Shown: piece by piece, positions 1 to 8,721 of the stretch
How the letters are laid out: each line of letters begins with the position of its first letter
Position numbering within the stretch: the stretch's first letter is position 1
NCBI RefSeq assembly: GCF_004361885.1
Contig: NZ_SNWH01000004.1
Coordinates: 124,001-188,000 of the forward strand
Direction: 5' to 3'
Origin: Halomonas ventosae
Lineage (GTDB): Bacteria > Pseudomonadota > Gammaproteobacteria > Pseudomonadales > Halomonadaceae
DNA length: 64,000 bases
Translations under genes and position numbers: made by a program
The notes under the pieces: generated by a model
Database searches by the model: none
What the model saw: only the letters and a program-made list of their open reading frames with translations
What the model was told of the DNA's origin: nothing

Positions 1-1
1 G

Positions 2-1678
2 CAGGCCTTCGCCCTGGCGATTCTCGGCTATGTCATCTATGCCGCCTCGAGCACCGCCCTGGCGGAGATGATGAAGCGGCTCATCGATGGCATTCAGAAC
101 CCCGATGCTGCCTTTCGCCTGTTTCTGCCGCTGTTCGTGGTGGGCATGTTCGCGGCCCGTGGTCTCGGTACCTTCCTTGGCACCTACTTCATGAGCAGCG
201 TAGCCCGCAATCTGGTGCATGTGCTGCGCTGTGATGTCTTCAACCACATGCTGCACCTGCCCGGGCGCTTCTTCGATGGCCACTCCACGGGCCAGCTGAT
301 CTCGCGGGTCACCTACCATGTCGAGCAGGTCACCGGGGCCGCCACCAAGGCGGTCACCATCCTGTTGCGCGAGGGGCTGTTCGTGATCGGCCTGGTGATC
401 TACCTGCTGTGGACCAACTGGATGCTGACCCTGCTGTTCCTGGCCGTGACGCCGCTGATCGGCGTGGTGGTCAATTATGCCAGCAAGCGCTTCCGTCTTA
501 TTTCGCGACGTATCCAACGCTCCATGGGCGACGTCACCCATGTGGCCTCAGAGGCGCTCTCCGGCTACCGGGTGGTGCGCACCCATGGCGCCGAGTCCTA
601 CGAGAAGGCGCGCTTCGCCGCGGCCAGCGAGGTCAACCGTCGACAGAGCATGAAGGAGGCCTTGACCAAGGCGACCAGTACCCCAGTGATCCAGCTGCTG
701 GTGGCGCTGTCGCTGGCGCTGCTGGTATGGCTGGCGATGTCGCCGACCCTGCTGAACGCCATGACCCCCGGTGAGTTCGTGGCCTTTGTCACCGCCGCCG
801 CACTGATGGCCAAGCCGGTGCGCCAGCTTACCGAGATCAACAGCGAGATCCAGAAGGGCATCGCTGCCGCCGGGGAACTCTTCGGCCTGCTCGAGGAGCC
901 ACCCGAGCGCGACGAGGGACGCCGTGATCCCGGTCGCCTTGTCGGCCGAGTGCGCTTCGAGGGGGTGCGCTTCGCCTACGGCGAGGACCAGCCCGAGGTG
1001 CTCAAGGGTATCGACCTGTCGGTAGCCCCCGGCGAGATGATTGCCATCGTCGGCCGCTCCGGTAGTGGCAAGTCGACCCTGGTGGGCCTGCTGCCGCGCT
1101 TCTATCAACCTACCGCGGGGCGTATCCTGATCGATGAGGTGCCGCTGGAGGCATTTCGTCTGCGACCGTTGCGCCGCCAGATCGCCCTGGTCTCCCAGCA
1201 GGTCACCCTGTTCAATGCCAGCATCGCCGACAACATCGCCTACGGGATTGATGCTCCCGATCGAGCAGCGATCGAGGCCGCGGCCCGGGCTGCCCACGCT
1301 CACGAGTTCATCGAGCGCATGCCGGAAGGCTACGACGCCGTGGTAGGCGAGAACGGCGTGATGCTCTCCGGCGGCCAGCGCCAGCGCCTGGCCATCGCGC
1401 GGGCGATCTTCAAGGATGCACCGCTGCTGGTGCTCGACGAGGCAACCTCCGCGCTGGATAGCGAGTCGGAGCGCCACATTCAGGCGGCCCTGGAGGAGGT
1501 CTGCCGGGGGCGCACCACCTTCGTCATCGCTCACCGCCTCTCGACCATCGAGCGCGCCGACCGCATCCTGGTGCTTGAGCAGGGCGAGGTGGTCGAACAG
1601 GGCAACCATGCCGAGCTGCTCGCCCTGAACGGCGCCTATGCGGCCCTGCATCGGCTGCAGTTCCAGGAGCCAGCCTGA
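2..1678 (+). CDS. msbA: Lipid A export ATP-binding/permease protein MsbA (5' truncated by window edge)
   Basis: The reading frame is already open at base 2, so only the N-terminal ~20 residues are missing. MsbA is an inner-membrane ABC half-transporter that flips lipid A-core across the membrane as a homodimer. The N-terminal half shows hydrophobic stretches typical of a type I exporter membrane domain. The ATPase domain carries Walker A (GRSGSGKST, near base 1051), Q-loop (VSQQ), signature LSGGQRQR (near 1365), Walker B (LLVLDEATSALD) and the H-loop (IAHRLST). The lpxK start follows the stop by 2 bases, the classic msbA-lpxK pair, which supports MsbA over another exporter. Confidence 0.95.
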   Translation, partial: QAFALAILGYVIYAASSTALAEMMKRLIDGIQNPDAAFRLFLPLFVVGMFAARGLGTFLGTYFMSSVARNLVHVLRCDVFNHMLHLPGRFFDGHSTGQLISRVTYHVEQVTGAATKAVTILLREGLFVIGLVIYLLWTNWMLTLLFLAVTPLIGVVVNYASKRFRLISRRIQRSMGDVTHVASEALSGYRVVRTHGAESYEKARFAAASEVNRRQSMKEALTKATSTPVIQLLVALSLALLVWLAMSPTLLNAMTPGEFVAFVTAAALMAKPVRQLTEINSEIQKGIAAAGELFGLLEEPPERDEGRRDPGRLVGRVRFEGVRFAYGEDQPEVLKGIDLSVAPGEMIAIVGRSGSGKSTLVGLLPRFYQPTAGRILIDEVPLEAFRLRPLRRQIALVSQQVTLFNASIADNIAYGIDAPDRAAIEAAARAAHAHEFIERMPEGYDAVVGENGVMLSGGQRQRLAIARAIFKDAPLLVLDEATSALDSESERHIQAALEEVCRGRTTFVIAHRLSTIERADRILVLEQGEVVEQGNHAELLALNGAYAALHRLQFQEPA

Positions 1679-1680
1679 GC

Positions 1681-2688
1681 ATGGCGGGCCGTTTCGGCGA
1701 TTGCTGGCTGGCCGCCGCCTATCGTGGCGATAGCTGGCTGGTGGCCCTGCGACCGCTCGAGGCTCTCTATCGCCTAGCCGTGCGGCGTCGCGCCGCGGCC
1801 TTTGCCGCGGGCAGGCGGTGCGTCTGGCAGGCCCCGGTGCCGGTCATCGTGGTGGGCAACATCACCCTGGGTGGCACCGGCAAGTCGCCGCTGGTCGCCT
1901 GGTTGGCACGCTTTCTTGTCGAGCGGGGCTGGTCGCCGGGTATTCTTTCGCGGGGCTATGGCGGGCGCAGTGAGCGCTACCCGCTGCTGCTTGACGCCGA
2001 GACACCGGTGGCAGCCTGCGGCGACGAGCCGCGCATGCTGGCCGACCAGACGGGCTTGCCGGTGGTGGTCGACCCCGACCGCCCCCGGGGCGCAAGGCGA
2101 CTGCTGGCGGCCGGGTGCGATATCCTGATCGGCGACGATGGCCTGCAGCACCTGGCGCTAGGGCGTGATCTGGAACTGGTGGTCGTGGATGGCCGGCGTG
2201 GCGTCGGCAACGGGCACTGCCTGCCGGCGGGGCCGCTGCGCGAGCCGCTGGCACGCCTCGAGAAGGTGGACGCCGTGGTGATCAACGGCGAGATGGCCTT
2301 CGAGGCGCCGAGCGGGGCGTATGGCATGCTGCTGGAACCGTCGGCCTGGCGTCGTCTCGCCGACGGTGCGCGAGTGCCGCCCTCGCCGCAACCCTTCGCC
2401 GGGCCGGTGCATGCCGTCGCCGGAATCGGTCACCCGGCGCGCTTCTTCGCTACCCTGGAGGCGCTGGGGGTGGAATCGATTCCTCACGCGTTCGCCGATC
2501 ACCATCGCTTCACGGCGGCCGACCTGGCCTTCGCCGACGGTCGCCCGGTAGTGATGACGGCCAAGGACGCGGTCAAGTGTCGCGAGCTGGCACCCGTCGA
2601 CAGCTGGGTCCTCGAGGTGGCGGCTCGCCCCGACGCCGCCTTCATCGACTGGCTGCAGGCGCGGCTAGTGTCACTCTCAACCCAATGA
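1681..2688 (+). CDS. lpxK: Tetraacyldisaccharide 4'-kinase LpxK
   Basis: LpxK phosphorylates the 4' position of the lipid A disaccharide precursor to give lipid IVA at the inner membrane. The 335-residue length is normal. A P-loop of the LpxK type (GNITLGGTGKSP, about residues 59-70) follows an amphipathic N-terminus, and SRGYGG follows the P-loop as usual in the family. The DDGLQH motif lies near residue 157. The ATG is 2 bases after the msbA stop, so the two are surely cotranscribed and probably translationally coupled. Confidence 0.95.
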   Translation: MAGRFGDCWLAAAYRGDSWLVALRPLEALYRLAVRRRAAAFAAGRRCVWQAPVPVIVVGNITLGGTGKSPLVAWLARFLVERGWSPGILSRGYGGRSERYPLLLDAETPVAACGDEPRMLADQTGLPVVVDPDRPRGARRLLAAGCDILIGDDGLQHLALGRDLELVVVDGRRGVGNGHCLPAGPLREPLARLEKVDAVVINGEMAFEAPSGAYGMLLEPSAWRRLADGARVPPSPQPFAGPVHAVAGIGHPARFFATLEALGVESIPHAFADHHRFTAADLAFADGRPVVMTAKDAVKCRELAPVDSWVLEVAARPDAAFIDWLQARLVSLSTQ

Positions 2689-2708
2689 AACCCATCCGAG
2701 GGGGAGTC

Positions 2709-2918
2709 ATGGATAAGGAACTGCTGGCGATGCTGATCTGCCCGCTGTGCAAGGGTAAGCTGAAGTACCACCGCGAGGCCGCTGAGCTGGCGTGTCGCTA
2801 CGATGGCCTCGCCTACCCGATTCGCGACGGCATCCCGGTGATGCTGCCCGAGGAGGCCCGGGTCATGGACGTCGACGAGAAGCTGCATGCCTCGCCCGGT
2901 CGCGTCGGCGACTCCTGA
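2709..2918 (+). CDS. Trm112/YcaR-family small protein
   Basis: A 69-residue protein of the Trm112-like (UPF0434/YcaR) family, found next to lpxK and kdsB in many gammaproteobacteria. It shows the CPLCKG knuckle at residues 11-16 and the YPIRDGIPVML motif at residues 37-47. One further Cys at position 29 could complete a metal site. The start is set by a strong GGGGGAG ribosome site just upstream. The stop is 9 bases before kdsB. The bacterial function is not established; the eukaryotic homologue is a methyltransferase activator. Confidence 0.9.
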   Translation: MDKELLAMLICPLCKGKLKYHREAAELACRYDGLAYPIRDGIPVMLPEEARVMDVDEKLHASPGRVGDS

Positions 2919-2927
2919 GGAGGTCCC

Positions 2928-3713
2928 ATGCAGGAGTTCATCGTTGTCATTCCGGCACGCTTCGCCTCTTCGCGGCTGCCCGGCAAGCCGCTGGCCGAGA
3001 TCGCCGGCGAGCCGATGGTGGCCCACGTCTGGCGGCGGGCACGGGAGAGCGCTGCCGCCCGGGTGCTGGTCGCTACCGACGACCGGCGCGTCGCCGAGGC
3101 GCTGGCGCCCTGTGGCGCCGAGGTGCTGCTGACCGCCGCCGATCATCCCTCGGGTACCGACCGGCTCGCCGAGGTGGCCGAGCGGCTGGCGCTGGCGGAC
3201 GATGCCGTGCTGGTCAATGTCCAGGGCGACGAGCCGCTGATCCCCCCGCGGCTCATCGACCAGGTGGCGGCGCGGCTCTTCGCCGATCCCGACGCCTCCA
3301 TCGCCACCCTGGCCGAACCGATCCGTGACATCGAGACACTCTTCAATCCCCATGCGGTCAAGGTGGTGCGTGCGCTTTCCGGTCGCGCCCTCTACTTCTC
3401 GCGGGCGCCTGTTCCCTGGAATAGAGAGGCCTGGGACAGGGAGGCCTTGGTACATCGCCCCAAACTGCTGGAGACCGATGCCTGGCTGCGCCACATCGGC
3501 CTCTACGCCTATCGGGCGAGCTTTCTCGCCGAATATCGCGACTGGCCCCCCTCGCCGCTGGAGCGCCTGGAGCAGCTCGAGCAGCTGCGTGCCCTGCACC
3601 ATGGCCATGCCATACAGGTAGCGCTGGCTCGAGTGCCGCATCCGGCGGGCGTGGATACCGCCGAGGACCTGGCACGGGTCCGCAAGCTGATGCCGCCGCC
3701 GGAAGGTCACTGA
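2928..3713 (+). CDS. kdsB: 3-deoxy-manno-octulosonate cytidylyltransferase (CMP-Kdo synthetase)
   Basis: KdsB activates Kdo as CMP-Kdo for transfer to lipid A in the cytoplasm. At 261 residues it matches the family length. The nucleotidyltransferase start [16 protein letters not shown] is at residues 7-22, and the NVQGDEPLI motif lies near residue 98. Its ribosome site GAGGAGG overlaps the stop of the preceding gene. The stop codon overlaps (TGATG) the ATG of a degenerate phosphatase stub. Confidence 0.96.
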   Translation: MQEFIVVIPARFASSRLPGKPLAEIAGEPMVAHVWRRARESAAARVLVATDDRRVAEALAPCGAEVLLTAADHPSGTDRLAEVAERLALADDAVLVNVQGDEPLIPPRLIDQVAARLFADPDASIATLAEPIRDIETLFNPHAVKVVRALSGRALYFSRAPVPWNREAWDREALVHRPKLLETDAWLRHIGLYAYRASFLAEYRDWPPSPLERLEQLEQLRALHHGHAIQVALARVPHPAGVDTAEDLARVRKLMPPPEGH

Positions 3714-3814
3714 TGCGCGTGCTTTGCGTCTCTCTCGGCCAGCTCTGTCGCTCGCCCACCGCCGAGGGCGTGTTCCATCGTCTACTCGAGGTGCGCCGGG
3801 AGCGACGGCCTTGA
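3713..3814 (+). pseudogene. Low-molecular-weight protein tyrosine phosphatase remnant
   Basis: A 33-codon frame begins at an ATG overlapping the kdsB stop and ends in a TGA overlapping the TTG start of murB. It opens like a low-molecular-weight phosphatase: MRVL, then SLGQLCRSPTAEGVF, matching the P-loop C-L-G-N-I-C-R-S-P-T-A-E-G. The catalytic first Cys of C-x5-R is Ser here (TCT for TGT), and the remaining ~120 residues are absent. The last residues (LLEVRRERRP) could be the original C-terminus joined by an internal deletion. An intact gene at this position between kdsB and murB is common in relatives (from memory). The peptide cannot be an active phosphatase; a retained role in coupling murB translation is possible. 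Confidence 0.75.
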
Positions 3815-4827
3815 GCCTGACGCTCCGGGCCCACCACGACCTCTCCCGGGCCAATACCCTGGGCCTGCCCTGCCGGGCCGAGCGCTTCTTTGAGCCGCTC
3901 GGCGTTGATGAGCTTCGCGTGGCGCTCGACCTGGTCCAGCGCGAGGGGATGCCGCTGACCCTGCTGGGCGGCGGCAGCAACCTGATCCTGCCGCCATGGC
4001 TACCGGGCCTGGTGATCCGACCCGCCATGCAGGCGTGGTGGCTGGAAGCGCGAGGCAGGGAGGTCCTGGTCCATGCCGAGGCCGCGGTGGTGTGGCATGA
4101 GCTGGTGATGCGGCTGGCCGCCCGGGGCCTGTGGGGCACCGAGAACCTGGCACTGATTCCCGGCTACTGCGGGGCCGCGCCGATCCAGAACATCGGCGCC
4201 TACGGCGTGGAACTCAGTGACATCGTCGAGTCGGTGCATCTGATCCATCTTGACACGGGCTGCGAGGAGGTACTCTCGCCGGCGGCGTGTGCCTTCGGCT
4301 ATCGCGACAGCGTCTTCAAGGGTTCCCTCGAGGGGCGCGTGGTGATTAGTCGGCTAGTGCTGCGCCTGTCGTGCGTGCCGAGACCCCGTCTCGGCTACGC
4401 TGACCTGGTGGGCCGGCTCGGTGCCGAGCCCACGGCCCTGGAGGTGGCCGAGGCGGTCTGCGCGATCCGCCGCGAGAAGCTGCCCGACCCGGCCGTGCTG
4501 GGCAATGCCGGAAGCTTCTTCAAGAATCCCGTGGTATCGGCCGACGTGGCCGGGCGGCTGCTGGACGAGTATCCGACGATGCCGCACTTCCCCCAGCCCG
4601 AGGGTCGCGTGAAGCTGGCGGCCGGCTGGCTGATCGACCATTGCGGCCTCAAGGGCTGGCGCCGGGGCCATTTCGGCGTGCATGAGCGCCAGGCGCTGGT
4701 GCTGGTGCATTTCGGTGGAGGCAATGCGGTGGAACTGCTCGACTTCGCCGCGCAGGTGGCCGATGCCGTGCGCGAGCGCTTCGGCGTGTCCCTGGAGCGC
4801 GAGCCGCGCCTGGCCGTGCCGGCCTGA
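3811..4827 (+). CDS. murB: UDP-N-acetylenolpyruvoylglucosamine reductase MurB
   Basis: MurB reduces UDP-GlcNAc-enolpyruvate to UDP-MurNAc with FAD and NADPH in the cytoplasm. I chose the TTG at 3811, which overlaps the stub's stop and gives 338 residues beginning SLTLRAHHDLS, a normal type I MurB length. An ATG at 3724 in the same frame would add 29 unlikely residues. FAD-binding LGGGSNL lies near residue 52, and the loop GAAPIQNIGAYG near residue 126. The catalytic Ser is in GNAGSFFKNP, about residue 235. The C-terminal LERE should supply the catalytic Glu. Confidence 0.93.
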   Translation: MSLTLRAHHDLSRANTLGLPCRAERFFEPLGVDELRVALDLVQREGMPLTLLGGGSNLILPPWLPGLVIRPAMQAWWLEARGREVLVHAEAAVVWHELVMRLAARGLWGTENLALIPGYCGAAPIQNIGAYGVELSDIVESVHLIHLDTGCEEVLSPAACAFGYRDSVFKGSLEGRVVISRLVLRLSCVPRPRLGYADLVGRLGAEPTALEVAEAVCAIRREKLPDPAVLGNAGSFFKNPVVSADVAGRLLDEYPTMPHFPQPEGRVKLAAGWLIDHCGLKGWRRGHFGVHERQALVLVHFGGGNAVELLDFAAQVADAVRERFGVSLEREPRLAVPA

Positions 4828-4856
4828 CCCTGCCCGCGTCTTTCCGTCCTCGATAC

Positions 4857-4890
4857 GACAGCGCCCACCGCCATGGCGGTGGGCGCTGTC
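4857..4890. terminator. Perfect 34-bp palindrome, bidirectional terminator candidate between murB and rne
   Basis: The two arms (4857-4873 and 4874-4890) are exact reverse complements centred on CCATGG. The stem GACAGCGCCCACCG is GC-rich. It sits between the convergent ends of murB and rne, where a shared terminator is expected. No T-run follows on either strand, so this is not a textbook intrinsic terminator. Confidence 0.6.
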
Positions 4891-4915
4891 AGTCGTGCCG
4901 GAGTGAAGCGGAGCC

Positions 4916-7900
4916 TCAGCCCTGCTTGCCCTCCTGGGCCTTGGCCTCCTGCTCGCGACGGCGGATCTCCCGCGGGTCGTTGTGAGCGCGGCGACGGCGG
5001 CTTGCGCGGCTCTCTGCCGCCTGCTCCTCGGCCTTCGCTTCCGGCTCGGCTTCGGCTTCCGGTTCGGGAGACGTGTGCTCGGATTTCGCTGCCTCGGCCT
5101 TGGCAGGTGTTTCGGGCGCTTTTTGCTGCACCGTCGCTGCGTCCGGCTGGGGCTCGGCCTCGGGCTTGGCCGGCTTGCGCTCGGCCTTGGGTACATCCGG
5201 CTGGGCCTCGGTCGACTTGTGCTCGGCCTTGGCTTGCGCGGGCTGCTGCTCCGCCTGGGGTTCGGCCTTGGCAGCCGGCTGGCCGCTTGGCTGCTTGGCT
5301 GACGCGGTGTTGGCCTTCGCTTCGGCGGGCTTATCTAACGGCTTGGCCTCCTGTTCGTCTGGTTGAGTGGGAGCCTCGGGCGCTGCCTTCGGCTCGACAG
5401 GCTGCTCGGTTGGCTTCTGCTCGGCTTCGGGCATCTCGGACCTGGCCTTGGCGTTTTCTTCGCTACCCTCGGAAGGTGTCTCGACCGGCTTCTGCTGAGT
5501 CTTTGCTGCCTCCGGCTTGGCCTCTGATTTAGGCTCGGCTTTTACTTCGGCGGGCTTGTGCTCCGCCTTCGCTGGCTCCGGCTTGGCGTCGGCTTTGGCT
5601 GCTTGACGGTTTGGTTGCTTGGCTGGCGCTGATTCGGCCTTCGCCTCGGCAGGCTGCTCGGTTGGCTTCTGCTCGCTCTTCGACGATGTCGGCTTGGCCT
5701 CGCCTTTTGCTTCCTGCTTGGCCTGGGTCGCCTGATCGCCTGGCTGCTTGGCCCCTTCCGGCTCGGCCTTGGCCGACTTGGCATCGGCGGTCACTTCGCT
5801 GGGCTGGGATTGCGCCTTGGCGGCCTCGGCCTGCAGGCGCTGCTGTTCGGCTTCGGCCTGGGGATTGATGGCATGCTTGCGGCTACGTTGGCGCGGGTTG
5901 TTGCGCGTGCGCTTGGGCTTGCCATCATCCACCGGCGCTTCGGCGGTTGTCGGCGTCTCGGCACGCTTCTCGACCGGCTTCTCGGCGGGCTTGTCGCTGC
6001 CTTTTTGGCGGCGGGCGTCGTCGCGGGGCTTCTGCTCGCGGCCCCTTTCATCGCGGCCCCTTTCATCGCGGCCCTTTTCATCGCGAGGCTTGTCGTCACG
6101 GGCCTTGTCGTCATGTGATATCGGCGTCTGTTGTGGGCGCGTCTGGCGGCTCTCGTCGGAGCGGGAGCCGCGTCCTCGCCCGCGGCGGCTGCCGCGGCCC
6201 TCGGTGCCGGCGGGCTTGCTGTCGTTGCGCTCGTCTTCCTGGCGGGAGGCACTGCGACGTTCATCGCTGCGCTGGCGGCCATCGCGACCGCCGCGCTCAT
6301 CGTTGCCTCGGGCGGGCTTGCGGCCACGCTGGTCGCCATGCGACTCGCCTGAGCGGGCGGATGGCTTCTGCCCGGTAGTGGTGGCAGGGGCTTCATCGCT
6401 GCCGAGCAGCTTGGCCAGTCCTTTGACCAGCCGGCCCAGCACGCCGGCCTGAGGCCCGGGGAGGGGAGGCGTCGGCGCTGCCCTGGCGTCGGTCCGGGGC
6501 GGCGTCACGACCGCCGCAGGCGCTTTTTCCTCCTGCTGGAGAGAGTCCGGCGCCGGCTCGTGATGGATCACCGTCTTCACCGCCGCCTCGGCACGCTGGA
6601 CCGGCTTGCCGAAGGCGGCCTCGGGTTCCTTGCCGACCTCGGTATCGGTGGAGAGTTCGAAGCTGGAGAGGGTAGCGGTGCCCTCCTCGTCGACATGGTC
6701 GTCGCGCAGGCGTTGGACGTCGTAGTGGGGCGTGTCCATCTCCGGGTTGGGCAGCATTACCACGCGTACGCCCTGGCGTCGCTCGATCTCGGCCAGCACG
6801 GCGCGCTTCTCGTTGAGCAGGTAGGTGGCCACTGGCACCGGCAGGATGGCGCGGATCTGGGCGCTGTGCTCCTTCATCGCCTCTTCCTCAATGAGGCGCA
6901 TGATGGAGAGCGAGATGGAACGCACGTCGCGGATGGTGCCCTGGCCGTCGCAGCGCGGGCAGACCACGCCGCTGGTCTCGCCCAGCGAAGGGCGCAGGCG
7001 CTGGCGGGACATCTCCATCAGGCCGAAGCGCGAGATGCGCCCGATCTGCACCCGGGCGCGGTCGAGCTTGAGGGCGTCGCGCATGCGGTTCTCGACCTCG
7101 CGCTGATTGCGCGCCGGGCTCATGTCGATGAAGTCGATCACCACCAGGCCGCCGATGTCGCGCAGGCGCAGCTGGCGGGCGATCTCGTCGGCCGCCTCAA
7201 GGTTAGTCTGCAGCGCCGTCTCCTCGATGTCGCTGCCGCGAGTGGCGCGCGCCGAGTTGATGTCGATGGAAACCAGCGCCTCGGTATGGTCGATGACGAT
7301 GGAGCCGCCTAACGGCAGCTTGACCTCACGCTCGTAGGCGGTTTCGATCTGCGACTCGATCTGGAAACGCGAGAAGAGCGGGACTTCGTCGACGTAGAGC
7401 TTGATCTTCTGTTGGTAGGAGGGCATCACCTGGCGGATGAAGGCCAGCGCCTCCTGGTGGACCTGTTCGCTGTCGATCAGCACCTCGCCGATGTCCTGGC
7501 GCAGGTAGTCGCGCATGGCGCGGATGATGACGTTGGATTCGCGATAGATCAGGAAGGGCGCCGGGTGCTTGCCAGCCTCTTCGGTGATCGACTCCCAGAC
7601 ATGCACCAGGTAGTCCAGATCCCACTGCAGCTCCTCGGGGGAGCGGCCGATACCAGCCGTGCGCACGATTAGGCCCATGTTGTCGGGGACGGTGAGCTGG
7701 TTCATGGCCTCCTTGAGCTGGCTGCGCTCCTCGCCCTCGATGCGCCGCGAGATGCCGCCGGCTCGGGGGTTGTTGGGCATCAGCACCAGAAAGCGTCCGG
7801 CGAGGCTGATGAAGGTGGTCAGGGCGGCGCCCTTGTTGCCGCGCTCCTCCTTGTCCACCTGGACGATGACTTCCTGACCCTCCTTGAGCACCTCCTTGAT

Positions 7901-8161
7901 GCTGGGGCGGCCGGAAGGCTCCTTCACGAAGTAGTCACGGGACACTTCCTTGAGGGGCAGGAAGCCGTGGCGGTCGGCACCGAAGTCGACGAAGGCGGCT
8001 TCGAGGGAGGGTTCTACCCGGGTAATCTTGCCGCGGTAGATGTTGGCTTTCTTTTGTTCGCGGGCACCGGACTCGATATCCAGGTCGTAGAGGCGTTGTC
8101 CATCGACCAGTGCGACGCGCAGCTCTTCGGGCTGGGTCGCATTGATGAGCATCCGTTTCAT
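4916..8161 (-). CDS. rne: Ribonuclease E
   Basis: RNase E is the membrane-associated endonuclease that starts mRNA decay and processes rRNA/tRNA precursors, and it scaffolds the degradosome. The 1081-residue protein starts at [10 protein letters not shown] (ATG at 8161); an in-frame TTG four codons upstream is less likely. The N-terminal half has the S1 domain (about 36-120), catalytic Asp motifs [13 protein letters not shown] and [10 protein letters not shown], and the Zn-link CPRCDGQG near residue 405. The C-terminal half (about 510-1081) is low-complexity: Arg-rich stretches ([12 protein letters not shown]), RDERG repeats, then long Lys/Pro/Glu/Ala repeats, then a basic end (RASRRRRA). It is read away from rluC with a long leader, as expected for an autoregulated rne. 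Confidence 0.97.
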   Translation of the reverse strand: MKRMLINATQPEELRVALVDGQRLYDLDIESGAREQKKANIYRGKITRVEPSLEAAFVDFGADRHGFLPLKEVSRDYFVKEPSGRPSIKEVLKEGQEVIVQVDKEERGNKGAALTTFISLAGRFLVLMPNNPRAGGISRRIEGEERSQLKEAMNQLTVPDNMGLIVRTAGIGRSPEELQWDLDYLVHVWESITEEAGKHPAPFLIYRESNVIIRAMRDYLRQDIGEVLIDSEQVHQEALAFIRQVMPSYQQKIKLYVDEVPLFSRFQIESQIETAYEREVKLPLGGSIVIDHTEALVSIDINSARATRGSDIEETALQTNLEAADEIARQLRLRDIGGLVVIDFIDMSPARNQREVENRMRDALKLDRARVQIGRISRFGLMEMSRQRLRPSLGETSGVVCPRCDGQGTIRDVRSISLSIMRLIEEEAMKEHSAQIRAILPVPVATYLLNEKRAVLAEIERRQGVRVVMLPNPEMDTPHYDVQRLRDDHVDEEGTATLSSFELSTDTEVGKEPEAAFGKPVQRAEAAVKTVIHHEPAPDSLQQEEKAPAAVVTPPRTDARAAPTPPLPGPQAGVLGRLVKGLAKLLGSDEAPATTTGQKPSARSGESHGDQRGRKPARGNDERGGRDGRQRSDERRSASRQEDERNDSKPAGTEGRGSRRGRGRGSRSDESRQTRPQQTPISHDDKARDDKPRDEKGRDERGRDERGREQKPRDDARRQKGSDKPAEKPVEKRAETPTTAEAPVDDGKPKRTRNNPRQRSRKHAINPQAEAEQQRLQAEAAKAQSQPSEVTADAKSAKAEPEGAKQPGDQATQAKQEAKGEAKPTSSKSEQKPTEQPAEAKAESAPAKQPNRQAAKADAKPEPAKAEHKPAEVKAEPKSEAKPEAAKTQQKPVETPSEGSEENAKARSEMPEAEQKPTEQPVEPKAAPEAPTQPDEQEAKPLDKPAEAKANTASAKQPSGQPAAKAEPQAEQQPAQAKAEHKSTEAQPDVPKAERKPAKPEAEPQPDAATVQQKAPETPAKAEAAKSEHTSPEPEAEAEPEAKAEEQAAESRASRRRRAHNDPREIRRREQEAKAQEGKQG
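6038..6082 (-). repeat. 15-bp in-frame tandem repeat (x3) inside rne
   Basis: Three head-to-tail copies of a 15-bp unit (GCGGCCCCTTTCATC on the plus strand; the third copy differs by one base) encode repeated [10 protein letters not shown] blocks in the disordered RNase E tail. Unit length is a multiple of three, so the frame is kept. Confidence 0.85.
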
Positions 8162-8721
8162 GTCGTCTCGCAAGTAGGGACGCGCCGGACGGCGGTCTAC
8201 GACGGAGGCGAACCGCTGGTTGCTGCGTGCCTGTGCTCAGTGCATGTCGTGGATGCGGTAGTGCGCCCGGCCGCCCCGGGGCATCCTTGCACGATGGCTC
8301 CGACACGGCGTGATCATGTTGAGTACACGGCGGAGGCAGGACATGTCTCGGTGGGGCATCGCCCATCCGGCCCTGCGGTCACCGCCAACACCTGGCATTC
8401 ATCGATTCGCCAACGCCGGCCTCCGGCACGTTGTTGTACGTATCCCGTGAACTCCGGTCGTGCAGGGAGCGTGACCGAAGCGGGGCGTGGCGTTGTATCG
8501 CTTGCTTGTCGGCGGCGGGACCTCGGATTGGCGAGGATCATCGCGGCCTGATCTTTTCGCTGCGGCCTGCGTGTCTGTCGTGCAGGCGCTCTGGGGGTCT
8601 TGACAGCCCGTTGAAGCGAGCCGGCAATATACCAGTAAAGCGGGTGTCCAGCAATTGGCGCAGGATAGCCCGTACTGCGATAGAATGCGTCTTTCGAGCA
8701 GTTTTCCAGTGGAGTGGCGGC
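8162..8721. other. Divergent rne / rluC intergenic region with long rne leader
   Basis: This 560-bp stretch has no convincing gene. It should hold the rne 5' untranslated leader and the promoters for both directions. On the plus side, TTGACA at 8600-8605 and TAGAAT at 8681-8686 are possible rluC elements but are badly spaced for each other. The E. coli rne leader is about 361 nt and mediates autoregulation; a leader of similar length here fits that. Confidence 0.6.
8626..8654 (-). promoter_or_regulatory. Putative sigma70 promoter for rne, extended -10
   Basis: Reading the minus strand: TTGCTG (8654-8649), 17-bp spacer, TATATT (8631-8626). The spacer ends in TGG, giving an extended -10 TGn motif. 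The predicted transcript would start near 8619 and have a leader of about 458 nt before the rne ATG. Confidence 0.5.

Noticed and set aside
2499-4139. 546-codon open frame on the minus strand across lpxK, kdsB and murB
   Set aside because: Antisense to three clear genes; Ser/Arg/His-rich composition typical of GC-rich shadow frames, with no domain.
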